Source: Candidatus Epulonipiscioides saccharophilum
Lineage (GTDB): Bacteria > Bacillota > Clostridia > Lachnospirales > Cellulosilyticaceae
Assembly: GCA_002007295.1 (NCBI GenBank)
Contig: LNZM01000110.1
Location: forward strand, 1-47,788
Reading direction: 5' to 3'
Length of the DNA: 47,788 nt
A model generated the notes under the pieces. It saw nothing but the letters and a program-made list of their open reading frames with translations. It searched no databases and was not told where the DNA came from. The translations under genes were made by a program, and so were the position numbers. Shown piece by piece: positions 7,113 to 15,975 of this stretch. Positions within the stretch are counted from its first letter, which is position 1. Every line of letters starts with the position of its first letter.

Positions 7113-9344
7113 TTAAAATCTAGTGTGGAATGTTCGGTTGACAACATCCATTTGCTGCTCTCTTGTAAGTCTTACGAAGTTTACAGCATAACCGGATACA
7201 CGAATTGTAAGCTGTGGATATTTTTCTGGATGATCCATAGCATCTAATAGAGTTTCTCTATTGAATACGTTAACATTGATATGCTGACCAGTTTTTTCGA
7301 AGTAACCGTCTAGTAGAGAGGCAAGGTTATAATTTCTTTCGGTGTCATCTTTACCTAGGGCACCTGGGACAATAGAGAAGGTGTAAGAGATGCCGTCTTC
7401 GGCATGTTTGTAAGGAAGTTTAGCTACAGAGTTTAATGCAGCGACAGCGCCCTTTTTATCACGACCGTGCATAGGGTTAGCACCTGGGGCAAATGGCTCA
7501 CCGGCTTTACGTCCGTCTGGAGTGTTACCAGTTTTCTTTCCGTAAACTACGTTAGAAGTTATGGTTAGAATGGACATGGTTGGGATAGAATTTCTATAAG
7601 TTTTGTGTTTTCTAATTTCATTCATGAATATTTCAGTGATGTCTACGGCCATTTGGTCAACAGCATCGTCGTCATTTCCGAAGGCTGTATATTCTCCTTC
7701 TATTTCGTAGTCTTTGGCCAGACCTGTTTCGTCACGAATAACTTTTACCTTTGCATTTTTAATAGCAGAAAGAGCGTCTGTTACAACGGATAATCCAGCG
7801 ATACCTGTAGCAAAAGTTCTGATTATTTCTGGGTCATGCAATGCTAACTCTAGTTTTTCGTAGCAATATTTATCATGCATATAGTGAATAACATTTAATG
7901 CTCCAACATAAACACCGGCTAACCATTCCATAACTTGTAAGAATTTTTCCCAAACTTCATCGAACTGAAGATATTCGCTTGTAACAGGGGCAAATTTAGG
8001 TCCTATTTGGTCTCCAGACTTTTCATCTCTACCACCGTTGATAGCGTATAATAAAGCTTTGGCCAAGTTTGCACGCGCTCCAAAGAACTGCATTTGTTTT
8101 CCGATTCTCATTGCGGATACACAACATGCTATTCCATAGTCGTCTCCATGATATGGGCGCATTAAGTCATCATTTTCGTATTGTATTGAACTAGTGGCTA
8201 TACTCATTTTTGAACAGAATAATTTAAAGTTTTCTGGTAAATTAACTGACCATAACACTGTTAAGTTAGGCTCTGGTGCAGGACCTAAGTTATTTAGCGT
8301 ATGAAGAATACGGAAACTAGTCTTAGTTACTAATGTACGGCCATCTAAGCCCATACCACCAATAGATTCTGTAACCCAAGTTGGGTCGCCTGAGAATAGT
8401 TCATTGTAGGCTGGAGTTCTTAGGAACCTTATCATTCTTAACTTCATAACGAAATGGTCTATAAATTCTTGTGCATCTTCTTCGGTTATAACACCGTTGT
8501 CTAGGTCTCTTTGGATATAAATATCTAAAAAGCTTGTTGTTCTACCTAGTGACATAGCGGCCCCATCTTGCTCTTTAACAGCACCAAGGTATCCGAAATA
8601 AGTCCACTGAATAGCTTCTTGTGCATTTTGGGCTGGTTGAGAAATATCGAATCCATAACTGTTTGCCATTACTTTTAGTTCTTTTAAGGCTGATATTTGC
8701 TCTGTTATCTCTTCTCTTAGTCTAATAATATCCTCGGAAATAGCTGGTGTCTCGTACTGAAGCTTAGCTTTTTCTTTCTCTGTTATTAATTTATCTATTC
8801 CATATAATGCTACTCTACGGTAGTCTCCTATAATACGACCACGACCGTAAGCATCTGGTAATCCAGTAATGATTCCGGATTTACGAACTTTTCTCATTGC
8901 TGTTGTATAAGCAGCGAAAACTCCGTCATTATGAGTTTTTCTGTATTTAGTAAAAATCTCTTGAGTTTCTTTATCTAATTCATAACCATAAGCATGAAGA
9001 GCTTGCTCAACTGTACGAATCCCACCGTTTGGCATAATATTACGTTTTAATGGAGCATCAGATTGAAAACCTACTATGGTTTCTATTTCTTTATTTAAAT
9101 AACCTGGTCCATGAGAAGTTATAGTAGAAGGAATTTTGGTCTCGGCATCGTATACGCCACGCTTTAACTCTTCTTGCATCATTTCCATTACTTGTGCCCA
9201 CAACGCTGTTGTATTAGATGTTGGCCCAGCTAGAAAGTTATCGTCTCCGTCATAAGGTGTGTAATTTCTTTGAATGAAATCTCTCACATCAATATCTGTA
9301 GTCCAAGTTCCATCTGTGTTAAAGCCATCCCATTGTTTAAACAT
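7113..9344 (-). CDS. pflB: Formate acetyltransferase (pyruvate formate-lyase)
   Basis: Converts pyruvate and CoA to acetyl-CoA and formate in anaerobic fermentation; cytoplasmic homodimer. It is 743 aa, close to the usual 740-760. The catalytic cysteine pair is C407-C408 ([10 protein letters not shown]) and the radical glycine is G718 in RVSGYAVNF near the C-terminus, so the enzyme looks intact. [19 protein letters not shown] is also conserved. The start follows AAAGGAGATGG at slightly long spacing. A strong promoter with an overlapping palindrome lies 135 bp upstream. Confidence 0.98.
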   Translation of the reverse strand: MFKQWDGFNTDGTWTTDIDVRDFIQRNYTPYDGDDNFLAGPTSNTTALWAQVMEMMQEELKRGVYDAETKIPSTITSHGPGYLNKEIETIVGFQSDAPLKRNIMPNGGIRTVEQALHAYGYELDKETQEIFTKYRKTHNDGVFAAYTTAMRKVRKSGIITGLPDAYGRGRIIGDYRRVALYGIDKLITEKEKAKLQYETPAISEDIIRLREEITEQISALKELKVMANSYGFDISQPAQNAQEAIQWTYFGYLGAVKEQDGAAMSLGRTTSFLDIYIQRDLDNGVITEEDAQEFIDHFVMKLRMIRFLRTPAYNELFSGDPTWVTESIGGMGLDGRTLVTKTSFRILHTLNNLGPAPEPNLTVLWSVNLPENFKLFCSKMSIATSSIQYENDDLMRPYHGDDYGIACCVSAMRIGKQMQFFGARANLAKALLYAINGGRDEKSGDQIGPKFAPVTSEYLQFDEVWEKFLQVMEWLAGVYVGALNVIHYMHDKYCYEKLELALHDPEIIRTFATGIAGLSVVTDALSAIKNAKVKVIRDETGLAKDYEIEGEYTAFGNDDDAVDQMAVDITEIFMNEIRKHKTYRNSIPTMSILTITSNVVYGKKTGNTPDGRKAGEPFAPGANPMHGRDKKGAVAALNSVAKLPYKHAEDGISYTFSIVPGALGKDDTERNYNLASLLDGYFEKTGQHINVNVFNRETLLDAMDHPEKYPQLTIRVSGYAVNFVRLTREQQMDVVNRTFHTRF

Positions 9345-9478
9345 AAATTAGTCCATCTCCTTTTATCATAAAGCTTATAGCCTTTGATTTATTAATAAAT
9401 AGTTAATTGTTTATTTGAACTTAATCGATTAATTAATTATTTATTTTGTTTTGTATTTTGTTTTGTATTTCTATTGTT

Positions 9479-9508
9479 AGTATACTCTGTATACTGTATA
9501 CATGTCAA
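9479..9508 (-). promoter_or_regulatory. pflB promoter with 15-bp palindromic operator in the spacer
   Basis: Read on the minus strand: -35 TTGACA (9508-9503), 18-nt spacer, -10 TATACT (9484-9479). The spacer holds TGTATAC-N-GTATACA (9488-9502), a perfect palindrome around one base. An operator in this place would block RNA polymerase directly. The repressor is not identified; it does not look like a Rex site. Confidence 0.75.
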
Positions 9509-9757
9509 TAGCTTTTTGAATTTTTTTTTTATTTTTCATAAAAAAAATTTGTTAATACCCTTATCTTGCAAAAAATATAATTTGATTTACTACAAGATTG
9601 TTAAAAATAAGCGCTGATTTTTATTAAAAAGTCTTATATTCATAATTAATTTGCTAAAATTATTTTCCTAACTACATTATAACAAAAGCAGTTTAAAACT
9701 ATTTGGATTGCAATTGTATATAAATAAAAAACTTTATATGCATATAGTATGTCCATT

Positions 9758-9787
9758 TTGACATAAAATTAGTATGAGAAATATATA
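9758..9787 (+). promoter_or_regulatory. Possible sigma-A promoter of the DUF368 gene
   Basis: TTGACA at 9758-9763, 18-nt spacer, TATATA at 9782-9787, about 60 bp before the start codon. The -35 is perfect and the -10 moderate. Confidence 0.5.
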
Positions 9788-9848
9788 GAAAATAAATGCA
9801 ACTTATGTTTTAATTAAAAATAAAGCAATAGAGCACATGGAGGTAAAC

Positions 9849-10709
9849 ATGAAAAATATAGTAATAGGTATGATTTTAGGCGTAGCCAATGTTATACCAG
9901 GTGTTAGCGCCGGTACAATGGCGGTAGTATTTAAAATTTATGATCAATTGTTAGATTCAATAAGTGTGGATTTAAAAAAACTGAAAAAGAACGCCAAGTT
10001 TCTAATAACTTTAGGTATTGGCGTTATAGCAGGAATCGTTTTATTTAGCAAATTAATAACATTTTTATATGATAATTATAATATGCAAACAAATTTTGTA
10101 TTTATTGGTGTAATACTTGGAAGTATACCGATGATTTACAAAAAAATAGTTAGCGAAAAAGATCTAGAAGTTGGAGGTATCCTACCTTTTATTATCCCGC
10201 TTATAATTATGCTCTACATGGCAGCAACGGGTGAAGAAAAGGCTAGTGGAGCTATAATACAGGAAATAAATTTAGCAACAGCATTGTTATTTGTGTTTGC
10301 TGGAGCGGTCAGTGCTTTTACAATGATCATCCCCGGGATAAGTGGATCATTTATATTGCTAACGATAGGGTGTTATGAGACAATAATAGCGTCGATATCC
10401 GAAATGACGAGTTTAGCAGTGAACTTTATAAATGGCTCAGCTTCTCTAGAAGATATATTCAGATCCTACTATTTATGGGTATTAATTCTTTTTGGAATCG
10501 GTGTTGTAATTGGCCTAATAGGTGGAAGCTCCTTAGTTCAAACACTCTTAAAAAAATACACACAAGGCACTTATTTAGTCATCTTAGGCTTGGTTGTTGG
10601 ATCTATTTTCACAATATATCCTGGTATCACATTTAATTTTACCGGATTAAGTGCTATTTTATTTATGATGGTAGCCTGCATTGTATCTTATCTATTTTCG
10701 GAAAGTTAA
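9849..10709 (+). CDS. DUF368 family polytopic membrane protein
   Basis: Integral membrane protein of the DUF368 family, about 286 aa with some eight hydrophobic segments. Two related signature stretches are seen: GVANVIPGVSAGTMAVVF near the N-terminus and a second at about 160 (IIPGISGSFILL). Some DUF368 proteins have been linked to polyprenyl-phosphate lipid carrier recycling; whether this one does that is unknown. An upstream ATG at 9837 is in frame, but the bases after it (GGAGGT) are the ribosome binding site for the ATG at 9849, so the shorter start is preferred. No operon partner is apparent. Confidence 0.85.
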   Translation: MKNIVIGMILGVANVIPGVSAGTMAVVFKIYDQLLDSISVDLKKLKKNAKFLITLGIGVIAGIVLFSKLITFLYDNYNMQTNFVFIGVILGSIPMIYKKIVSEKDLEVGGILPFIIPLIIMLYMAATGEEKASGAIIQEINLATALLFVFAGAVSAFTMIIPGISGSFILLTIGCYETIIASISEMTSLAVNFINGSASLEDIFRSYYLWVLILFGIGVVIGLIGGSSLVQTLLKKYTQGTYLVILGLVVGSIFTIYPGITFNFTGLSAILFMMVACIVSYLFSES

Positions 10710-10783
10710 ATAAAGTAAAAAAAAAATTAGACTATTATGCATATAATTTTAAATTTTGGCAGATAATATAATTAATGTCGTGG

Positions 10784-10860
10784 AACAGTATACTCACACT
10801 AGAAGTGTCATCTCATAATCAAGCGTTATGACACTTTTGTACTGTTGCTCGGCGTTTTTT
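10784..10860 (+). terminator. Large hairpin and terminator after the DUF368 gene
   Basis: Inner stem AAGTGTCAT (10803-10811) / ATGACACTT (10828-10836), outer stem AACAGTA (10784-10790) / TACTGTT (10840-10846), then a T-run at 10855-10860. The two nested stems are unusually elaborate for a simple terminator. Confidence 0.6.
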
Positions 10861-11033
10861 ATTGGGGCGATGAACTAAGAGGAAATTATAGAAGCGACTC
10901 CAATGCTATTAGGATAGAATAAAAACGTATATTTATTTACATATAATAGAAGCAAGTCCAAGGGCAGTAGCATATAATGGAAGTGTAAGACCAATTTAGG
11001 CTATAACAAAAAATCGGATGGGAGGTGTTTAAA
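10861..11033. repeat. Short imperfect repeats before the small membrane proteins
   Basis: Related blocks ATTATAGAAGC (10886), ATAATAGAAGCAAGTCCAA (10944) and ATAATGGAAG (10974) lie within 90 bp. They include TATAAT-like sequences but no convincing -35 box. This is the presumed leader of the gene at 11034. Confidence 0.4.
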
Positions 11034-11177
11034 ATGAGTGATGTTAAAGTTATAGTTATCGCTATTTCATTAGTGGCTATTGTTTTGATAATTTCCTTAA
11101 CCAAAGTGCCAGAAGACTTTGTGCTTTACAATGATTTAGATGGGACACAACATTTAACTCAAGAAACTCAAGAATAA
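11034..11177 (+). CDS. Small single-span membrane protein (47 aa)
   Basis: MSDVKVIVIAISLVAIVLII, then SLTKVPEDFVLYNDL and a short polar tail. One hydrophobic span (about residues 5-22) is followed by an outward or cytoplasmic tail of 25 residues. The ribosome binding site GGGAGGTG is ideal and spaced 8 nt from the ATG. The paralogue at 11254 shares the pattern MSD-K-VIVI-S-VAIVLII-LT, which supports real translation of both. Function unknown; single-span peptides of this size can be toxins, regulators or complex subunits, and nothing here decides between these. Confidence 0.75.
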   Translation: MSDVKVIVIAISLVAIVLIISLTKVPEDFVLYNDLDGTQHLTQETQE

Positions 11178-11253
11178 TTTTTAAGGATCAAAAAATTGGA
11201 TTATGAAGTTTTCTTATATTTTAAAAATTCAAAAAAGAAAGAGGTGATATATA

Positions 11254-11418
11254 ATGAGCGATACAAAAGTTATAGTCATATCAGTTTCAATAGTAGCTAT
11301 TGTATTAATAATTGCTTTGACGGAGACACCCGGACGAGGTAATTTAAAAATCTTTGAAGAGTTTGAAACTTCTATAGAACTAAATGTAGCGCCAGATGAA
11401 GAGACGAGTGCAGAATAA
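11254..11418 (+). CDS. Small single-span membrane protein, paralogue (54 aa)
   Basis: Starts MSDTKVIVISVSIVAIVLII and continues with ALTETPGRGNLKIFEEFE and an acidic tail. The N-terminal 23 residues closely match the 47-aa protein 76 bp upstream, while the tails differ completely. It has its own GAGGTGATATATA ribosome binding site. The conserved span with divergent tail suggests selection on the membrane part. Function unknown. Confidence 0.75.
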   Translation: MSDTKVIVISVSIVAIVLIIALTETPGRGNLKIFEEFETSIELNVAPDEETSAE

Positions 11419-11577
11419 CAGACATCATTAAAAATACACTAAACAGCATTTCCTTCATAATCCAATATATTTCTCTTAAAACAGCAAGGGGTTGTCACAA
11501 AATTACGGTTAATTAGGCTAAAATATATGTAATTCAGGCCCCTTAAATTGGGCCAAAATATGCGTTATAGCAAACAA

Positions 11578-12210
11578 TTAATCGTTAACTAATTCAGTTC
11601 TATTTAATCTTTCTACCTTATTTGGGTTATTGGATTTTTGTGGTATGACTAAAGGTTCGTTATCGGCGAGCCAGTCTAAGTCAAAGGCCAAATCATCCAT
11701 GATAGATTCTAAAATTAGTATTAAATTTTGAAAATACTCTTTTTGTACTTCATCTTTTTCTTGATTTTCCAAAATAAGTAGTTTAGCATATTTTTTGATG
11801 GATTCTTGATAACAAGATAATTTAATTTCTTTGAGTTTTTCAGTTTTTATATAAGAGCCCATGATGAAGCTAAAAGTACCAAAAATTACAGCCGGAAGTG
11901 CTATTAATACCGTACCTAAAACTACGCTACTGCCTATAATTAGGCCTGAATTTATTAAGCCATCTGTGGTACTGTCTAGCTTTAAAAATGCACCATCTAA
12001 ATATAGGGCTAAAATTCCTGCTAGAGATCCGAGACCAAGACCGATAGATCCTATTGTAATTTCGGATATTATCTTTATATCAATATCACTAGTTGGTTCG
12101 TCGCCTACTATTTCACCTATTTCTTTTAAGATTTTTTTGGTTGCTTTTAATGTAGCTACATTTTGAAATTTCATTTTCTTTTTCGTATTTGCATGATCAT
12201 TCATTGTCAA
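11578..12210 (-). CDS. Hypothetical membrane protein, 210 aa
   Basis: Not recognised. The N-terminal 45 residues are basic then acidic. There are two hydrophobic segments (about 50-70, IGSIGLGLGSLAGILALYL, and 88-118, with Gly/Ala/Val-rich helices), then a charged, probably helical cytoplasmic tail with KKYAKLLILENQEKDEVQKEY. The start is ambiguous: TTG at 12210 lies 5 nt after AAGGAG, and an in-frame ATG lies two codons later. It is on the same strand as the lipoprotein gene to its right, 95 bp from it. Confidence 0.6.
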   Translation of the reverse strand: MTMNDHANTKKKMKFQNVATLKATKKILKEIGEIVGDEPTSDIDIKIISEITIGSIGLGLGSLAGILALYLDGAFLKLDSTTDGLINSGLIIGSSVVLGTVLIALPAVIFGTFSFIMGSYIKTEKLKEIKLSCYQESIKKYAKLLILENQEKDEVQKEYFQNLILILESIMDDLAFDLDWLADNEPLVIPQKSNNPNKVERLNRTELVND

Positions 12211-12305
12211 TATTGCTCCTTAAAATTTTCGTGTATTCCTTAAACTTTTCATGTATAAAATAAATATTGACAAAAATATCATAGTTTAAACAGTTTTTAT
12301 TAAAA

Positions 12306-13652
12306 TTATTTGCTTTCTAGCAGTCTTTTTTCTTCAGCCCATGATTGGATAACATGATCTTTAAATTCATTCCAGGATATATCACCTGTAGCATATTCAG
12401 TAAGTTTAGTACCTATGAAGTTTTTAAAATCTTGCCCAGGAAATACCGTAAAGATCCAGGGTATTATCTCTTGATTAGTATTTATCTCGTCTAAAATTGC
12501 TTGCGTCAGAGGATTGGATGGCTTTTCGTCATCTGAAAAACTAGTATATGGTGCTATATATCCTAGATCGTTATTGATAATATTTTTGCCTTCTGTAGAT
12601 GTTAGTAACCAATCCAAAAAATCTTTAGTTGCTTGAATATCTTCTTTGGATGCATTTGCATTGATAGATAAGTAATTTTCATTTCCTATAACCAAGCCAT
12701 GTTCTTCTTCACCATCTAAATTCATGTAAATCGGCAAAAATTTTATATTGTCTGTATCTATACAATTACTACTCATGCTTTTACTCTTAATATCTTTTAT
12801 TTGGTTCCAAACCCAATTTCCATTTTGTATCATAGCTACTTCCTCGTATGTAAATTCTAGGAGTGAGTCCACTACGGTTCTATTCTTTGTTAGTTCTGAT
12901 TCTAACGTTGAATTATTTAAGTACAAATCAAATATATTTTTAAAATTTTCATGATATAAAAAATCTATCGTTTCGCTATCACTTATACCCTTATCCTCAA
13001 ATTCAAAATAGATAGGTATATTTAATAAATGTGTATGCCATCTCCATTCTTCTGTTTCGAATAAGGATGTCGTCCCAAATACTCCTGTAATATTTAATTG
13101 ATCCTTTTTCGCTTGCATATCTTCGACGACTATTTTTAGTGTCTCAAAATTATTTATTTCATCCATGGATTTTGCTTTAGATCCATCTATATTAAAATAT
13201 CTTTCCATTATTGATGCGTTGTAAAGTATTCCATATCCTTCTATTGAAAGTGGCAATCCGTATACTATTTCATCTTCACCATATAAAGCTAAATCTTTGC
13301 TAGTCAATAAATGGTATAAGTGATAGTCAGTTAAATCTAAGCAATCACTCTGCCTGTCAACTAAGTTTACCGGTCCATTTACATGAAACAATGTCGGCGG
13401 ATTAGGACCATGTAACTCTTCTTCTAAAATATCTGCATATTTTGTTCCATTGTTTGTAATTACTTTCACATCAATACCTGTTTTTTCTGTATACTTCTCT
13501 GCTATTTCTAGCCATATTAACTCGACTTCTGGTTTAAAGTTAAGATAATAAACTTGGCCTTTTTCTATACTTGTTGCATTGGTGATCGTGCATCCGGTTA
13601 AGCCTAGTATAAGACTAAGGGAGCATAAAATGGCTAACTGCTTTTTTAACAT
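12306..13652 (-). CDS. Solute-binding lipoprotein, family 1 (orphan)
   Basis: Lipoprotein of the ABC sugar-binding type. Signal peptide with lipobox LTGC (Cys21 would be lipidated), mature length about 428 aa. Family-like features include PLSIEGYGILYNASIMERYF, the block around EVAMIQNGNWVWNQI and a C-terminal helix region (ASKEDIQATKDFLDWLL), typical of extracellular solute-binding protein family 1. The start follows GGAGGTGAAGAC. No permease or ATPase gene is nearby, so it must use a transporter encoded elsewhere or act as a sensor. The ligand cannot be told from sequence. Confidence 0.88.
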   Translation of the reverse strand: MLKKQLAILCSLSLILGLTGCTITNATSIEKGQVYYLNFKPEVELIWLEIAEKYTEKTGIDVKVITNNGTKYADILEEELHGPNPPTLFHVNGPVNLVDRQSDCLDLTDYHLYHLLTSKDLALYGEDEIVYGLPLSIEGYGILYNASIMERYFNIDGSKAKSMDEINNFETLKIVVEDMQAKKDQLNITGVFGTTSLFETEEWRWHTHLLNIPIYFEFEDKGISDSETIDFLYHENFKNIFDLYLNNSTLESELTKNRTVVDSLLEFTYEEVAMIQNGNWVWNQIKDIKSKSMSSNCIDTDNIKFLPIYMNLDGEEEHGLVIGNENYLSINANASKEDIQATKDFLDWLLTSTEGKNIINNDLGYIAPYTSFSDDEKPSNPLTQAILDEINTNQEIIPWIFTVFPGQDFKNFIGTKLTEYATGDISWNEFKDHVIQSWAEEKRLLESK

Positions 13653-13961
13653 GTCTTCACCTCCAGGTTTATTTGAGTAGATATAATATTAATGTAATTA
13701 TATGTTTATGATATTGATATTGATTAATATAATTTTTAACAATATTTTTTTGTTTTTTTTGGATGATCGTTCACGTTGTTGATTTGGACAAAAAAAAAGA
13801 TCCGTTAAAGGAACTTTTTGCTAATATAATGCTAAGGACTTTGTGTACTATATACACATAGGCCCTGATTAGTAGCTGTCCATCCTCCGAAAGAAAGTGG
13901 CTACGAAGCAGCTGGATGGAGTTGGAAAGCTTAATGGGGTCGAGAGGTATGATTAAAAATA
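13653..13961. other. Intergenic: minus-strand terminator and repeat fragment
   Basis: 13790-13818 reads on the minus strand as AAGTTCC-loop-GGATCTT followed by nine T, a terminator for the nuclease gene to the right. 13870-13930 (CATCCTCCGAAAGAAAGTGG, CAGCTGGATGGAG) resembles a degenerate family A repeat. The 13660-13780 stretch is AT-rich and should hold the lipoprotein promoter, which I could not fix. Confidence 0.5.
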
Positions 13962-14684
13962 CTAACTTGCATTTTCAAAGTCAGAATAATAAGTTTGGCC
14001 ATCTATTGTATATTCTATACTATAGTGATTCGGAGTTTGAGTTTTAGTATCGGGATAAGTTATAAAGGCGCTGAAGTCAGTACATCCGCCAGCTTTTCGA
14101 ATAGCACTTTCGAGGTCAGATTGAGCACCGTATCTATTTACTTTACTGTCCTGTGGTGTTATGTTATAAGCATTGGAAACACCGCCTAATGAATCTGCAA
14201 TGACGTGACCTTCATCTAAAGTGGGACTTTCGGTTCCTGGAACTTTGGCCTCATCGGAATAATATCGACCGGATTTTAAAACAGGTTCTGAATCATCATC
14301 TTGAAGAATAATTTTTTCGGCGAAAACGGCAACTAGTTGGCCGTATTCATTGGTGATAGCATAGTAATCACGGTCACCATAGCCGATGTCAACAATTACG
14401 TTAGGTTCTCTATGACCGGATAAGTTTCCACCTTCCACTTCTAACCATTTATGATCGGCTAATAAATTTAGGTCTGCAATATTTTCGACATCATTTAAAT
14501 CTTTCACAGTTTCTTGTGTGGTAGTTTTTTGTATGGTAGTTTCTTTTTGAGGAGTTTCTTTTTGAGCATTCTCTAAAGTAACTTTGTTTTTATCTACCGT
14601 TTTTTTCTCATTTATGCCACATCCGGATAAACATAAAGATGTTATTACAGTGGCGCTACATAAAATCGTTAAATACTTTTTCAT
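13962..14684 (-). CDS. DNA/RNA non-specific endonuclease lipoprotein
   Basis: Secreted nuclease of the endonuclease NS / Spd-Sda1-like type, 240 aa. Lipobox LSGC puts Cys22 as the lipid anchor, followed by a Thr/Gln/Lys-rich linker to about residue 70. The nuclease domain carries LDEGHVIADSLGG, the counterpart of the DRGH motif with the general-base His, and NITPQDSKVNR with the metal-binding Asn. The frame is open further upstream, but AGGAGAAAAAAT precedes this ATG and the lipobox then falls at the right distance. It would degrade extracellular or incoming nucleic acid. A paralogue with a different anchor lies immediately upstream. Confidence 0.88.
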   Translation of the reverse strand: MKKYLTILCSATVITSLCLSGCGINEKKTVDKNKVTLENAQKETPQKETTIQKTTTQETVKDLNDVENIADLNLLADHKWLEVEGGNLSGHREPNVIVDIGYGDRDYYAITNEYGQLVAVFAEKIILQDDDSEPVLKSGRYYSDEAKVPGTESPTLDEGHVIADSLGGVSNAYNITPQDSKVNRYGAQSDLESAIRKAGGCTDFSAFITYPDTKTQTPNHYSIEYTIDGQTYYSDFENAS

Positions 14685-14801
14685 TATTTTTTCTCCTGAA
14701 TTAATTTGATAGATCAACTTTTAGTTGTAGTTACTCATGTGATCTGTTTACAAAATTTATTACTTTTGAGGTACTGCTACCTCGTAATTATATCATGAAA
14801 T

Positions 14802-14835
14802 GAAAAAATGAGCTACCCCTTTTTGAACGCTCGTT
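14802..14835 (-). terminator. Terminator after the second nuclease gene
   Basis: Minus-strand reading: GAGC, 15-nt loop, GCTC, then ATTTTTTC. Related in sequence to the element at 5958-6024. Confidence 0.6.
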
Positions 14836-14844
14836 TTGTGATTA

Positions 14845-14892
14845 ACCTCTCAGTCACTGCGTGACAGCTCTCCTAGAAGGAGAGTCTAGTTA
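14845..14892. repeat. Dispersed palindromic repeat, family B
   Basis: CCTCTCAGTCACTGCGTGAC followed by AGCTCTCCTAGAAGGAGAG: two adjacent hairpins, GTCAC-TGC-GTGAC and CTCTCCT-AGA-AGGAGAG. Same family as 15905-15965, 26174-26222, 42225-42270 and 47270-47310. Confidence 0.85.
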
Positions 14893-15741
14893 ACTTGCAT
14901 TTTCGAAGTTAGAATAATATACCTGACCATCGATAGTATATTTGTAACTATAATAGCTTGGAGTTTGAGTTTCATTATTGGGATAGCTTATTACGGCACT
15001 GAAGTTGGTACATCCACCGGCTTTCCGGATAGCTTTTTCCATTTCTGCTTGAGCGCCATGTCGATTGACGGTACTATCTTGAGGTGTTATGTTGTAAGCA
15101 TTGGATACTCCACCTAATGAATCAGCAATGACGTGACCTTCATCTAATGTTGGGCTTTCGGTTCCTGGAACTTTGGCCTCATCTGGATAATATCGACCGG
15201 ATTCTAAAACAGGCTCGGTACGATCATTTTGCAAAATAATTTCGTCGGCTAGAACAACAACGAGTTGACCGTACTCATTGGTTATAGCATAGTAATTGCG
15301 GTTACCAAATCCTATATTAACAATTACGTTTGACTCTCGGTGACCAGATAAATCTCCACCATCTACTTCTATCGTTTTATGTGTATCCAATAATTTTATG
15401 TCTGCAACGTTTTTTATGTTAGTTAAACTGTTTTCGGATACTGCCTGTTCGGATTCAGCTGACGCTCCGTTTTCGGCCGTATTTTCGTTTTGCGATGTAC
15501 TTTCTTGTGTGGTTGTCGTCGCTTCACTTGCTTTATCATTGGATGATGAACTAGATAACTTAGGTGTCTTTACAACGATAGAAGTATTTTTAATTTTAGG
15601 TAATTTGAATCCGAACATTGAAAATATTTGAGCTACAAATAATATGGCTCCAAGAATTGCAATAAGGTATATTTTACTTCGCACTCCAAAATATACTACT
15701 AATGTCAGTATTAAAAAAATAAAAATTTCCGACTTACGCAT
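14890..15741 (-). CDS. Membrane-anchored non-specific endonuclease, paralogue
   Basis: Paralogue of the preceding lipoprotein nuclease, 283 aa. The C-terminal 165 residues are very similar, with the same LDEGHVIADSLGG and NITPQDSTVNR catalytic blocks. The N-terminus is unrelated: two hydrophobic segments (about 5-20 and 24-44) and then a 60-residue Ser/Thr/Glu/Asn-rich linker. So the same catalytic domain is presented on a transmembrane anchor instead of a lipid. The start follows AAGGAGGTAATTAAGC. The stop codon falls at the edge of a family B repeat. Confidence 0.87.
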   Translation of the reverse strand: MRKSEIFIFLILTLVVYFGVRSKIYLIAILGAILFVAQIFSMFGFKLPKIKNTSIVVKTPKLSSSSSNDKASEATTTTQESTSQNENTAENGASAESEQAVSENSLTNIKNVADIKLLDTHKTIEVDGGDLSGHRESNVIVNIGFGNRNYYAITNEYGQLVVVLADEIILQNDRTEPVLESGRYYPDEAKVPGTESPTLDEGHVIADSLGGVSNAYNITPQDSTVNRHGAQAEMEKAIRKAGGCTNFSAVISYPNNETQTPSYYSYKYTIDGQVYYSNFENAS

Positions 15742-15838
15742 GCTTAATTACCTCCTTGTAATTTTCTTTCTTTGCCAAATTGTTAGTAATCCTAAGTATT
15801 TTGTAGTCATGGTATAATATGGTATATGTACTGAAGAT

Positions 15839-15867
15839 AGTATACTATTTTTATATGTAGAAGTCAA
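15839..15867 (-). promoter_or_regulatory. sigma-A promoter of the membrane-anchored nuclease
   Basis: Minus-strand reading: TTGACT (15867-15862), 17-nt spacer, TATACT (15844-15839), about 100 bp before the start codon. Confidence 0.75.
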
Positions 15868-15889
15868 GCAATTGAGAATATTTTTATAA

Positions 15890-15975
15890 GGCTCTCCGCC
15901 GTGGCTCTCCTTTTAGGAGAGCTGTCACGCAGTGACTGAGAGGTTAGAGAGGTGTTAGTCAAGCTGACTGAGAGA
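15890..15975. repeat. Dispersed palindromic repeat, family B, overlapping a gene end
   Basis: GGCTCTCCTTTTAGGAGAGC, GTCACGCAGTGAC, TGAGAGGTT, then a second TTAGTCAAGCTGACTGAGAG. Hairpin GCTCTCCT-TTT-AGGAGAGC is perfect. The right part encodes, on the minus strand, the last residues (SLSQLD) and stop of the Sel1 protein. Confidence 0.85.

Larger units (their letters stand above)
9345..9848. other. Divergent regulatory region between pflB and the DUF368 gene
   Basis: About 500 bp of AT-rich DNA without a gene. It holds the pflB promoter and palindrome at 9479-9508 and a possible promoter for the rightward gene at 9758-9787. The rest has T-runs and A-runs without clear structure. Confidence 0.6.

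Noticed and set aside
9550-9600. Rex-type redox operator near pflB (TTGTTAA half-site at about 9550)
   Set aside because: Only one half matches; the other half of the palindrome is missing.
11536-11552. GGCCC / GGGCC hairpin as terminator of the small membrane protein genes
   Set aside because: No T-run follows on either strand, so it is left unassigned.
12306-13652. Complete ABC sugar transporter locus
   Set aside because: Only the binding lipoprotein is present; neighbours are not permeases or ATPases.
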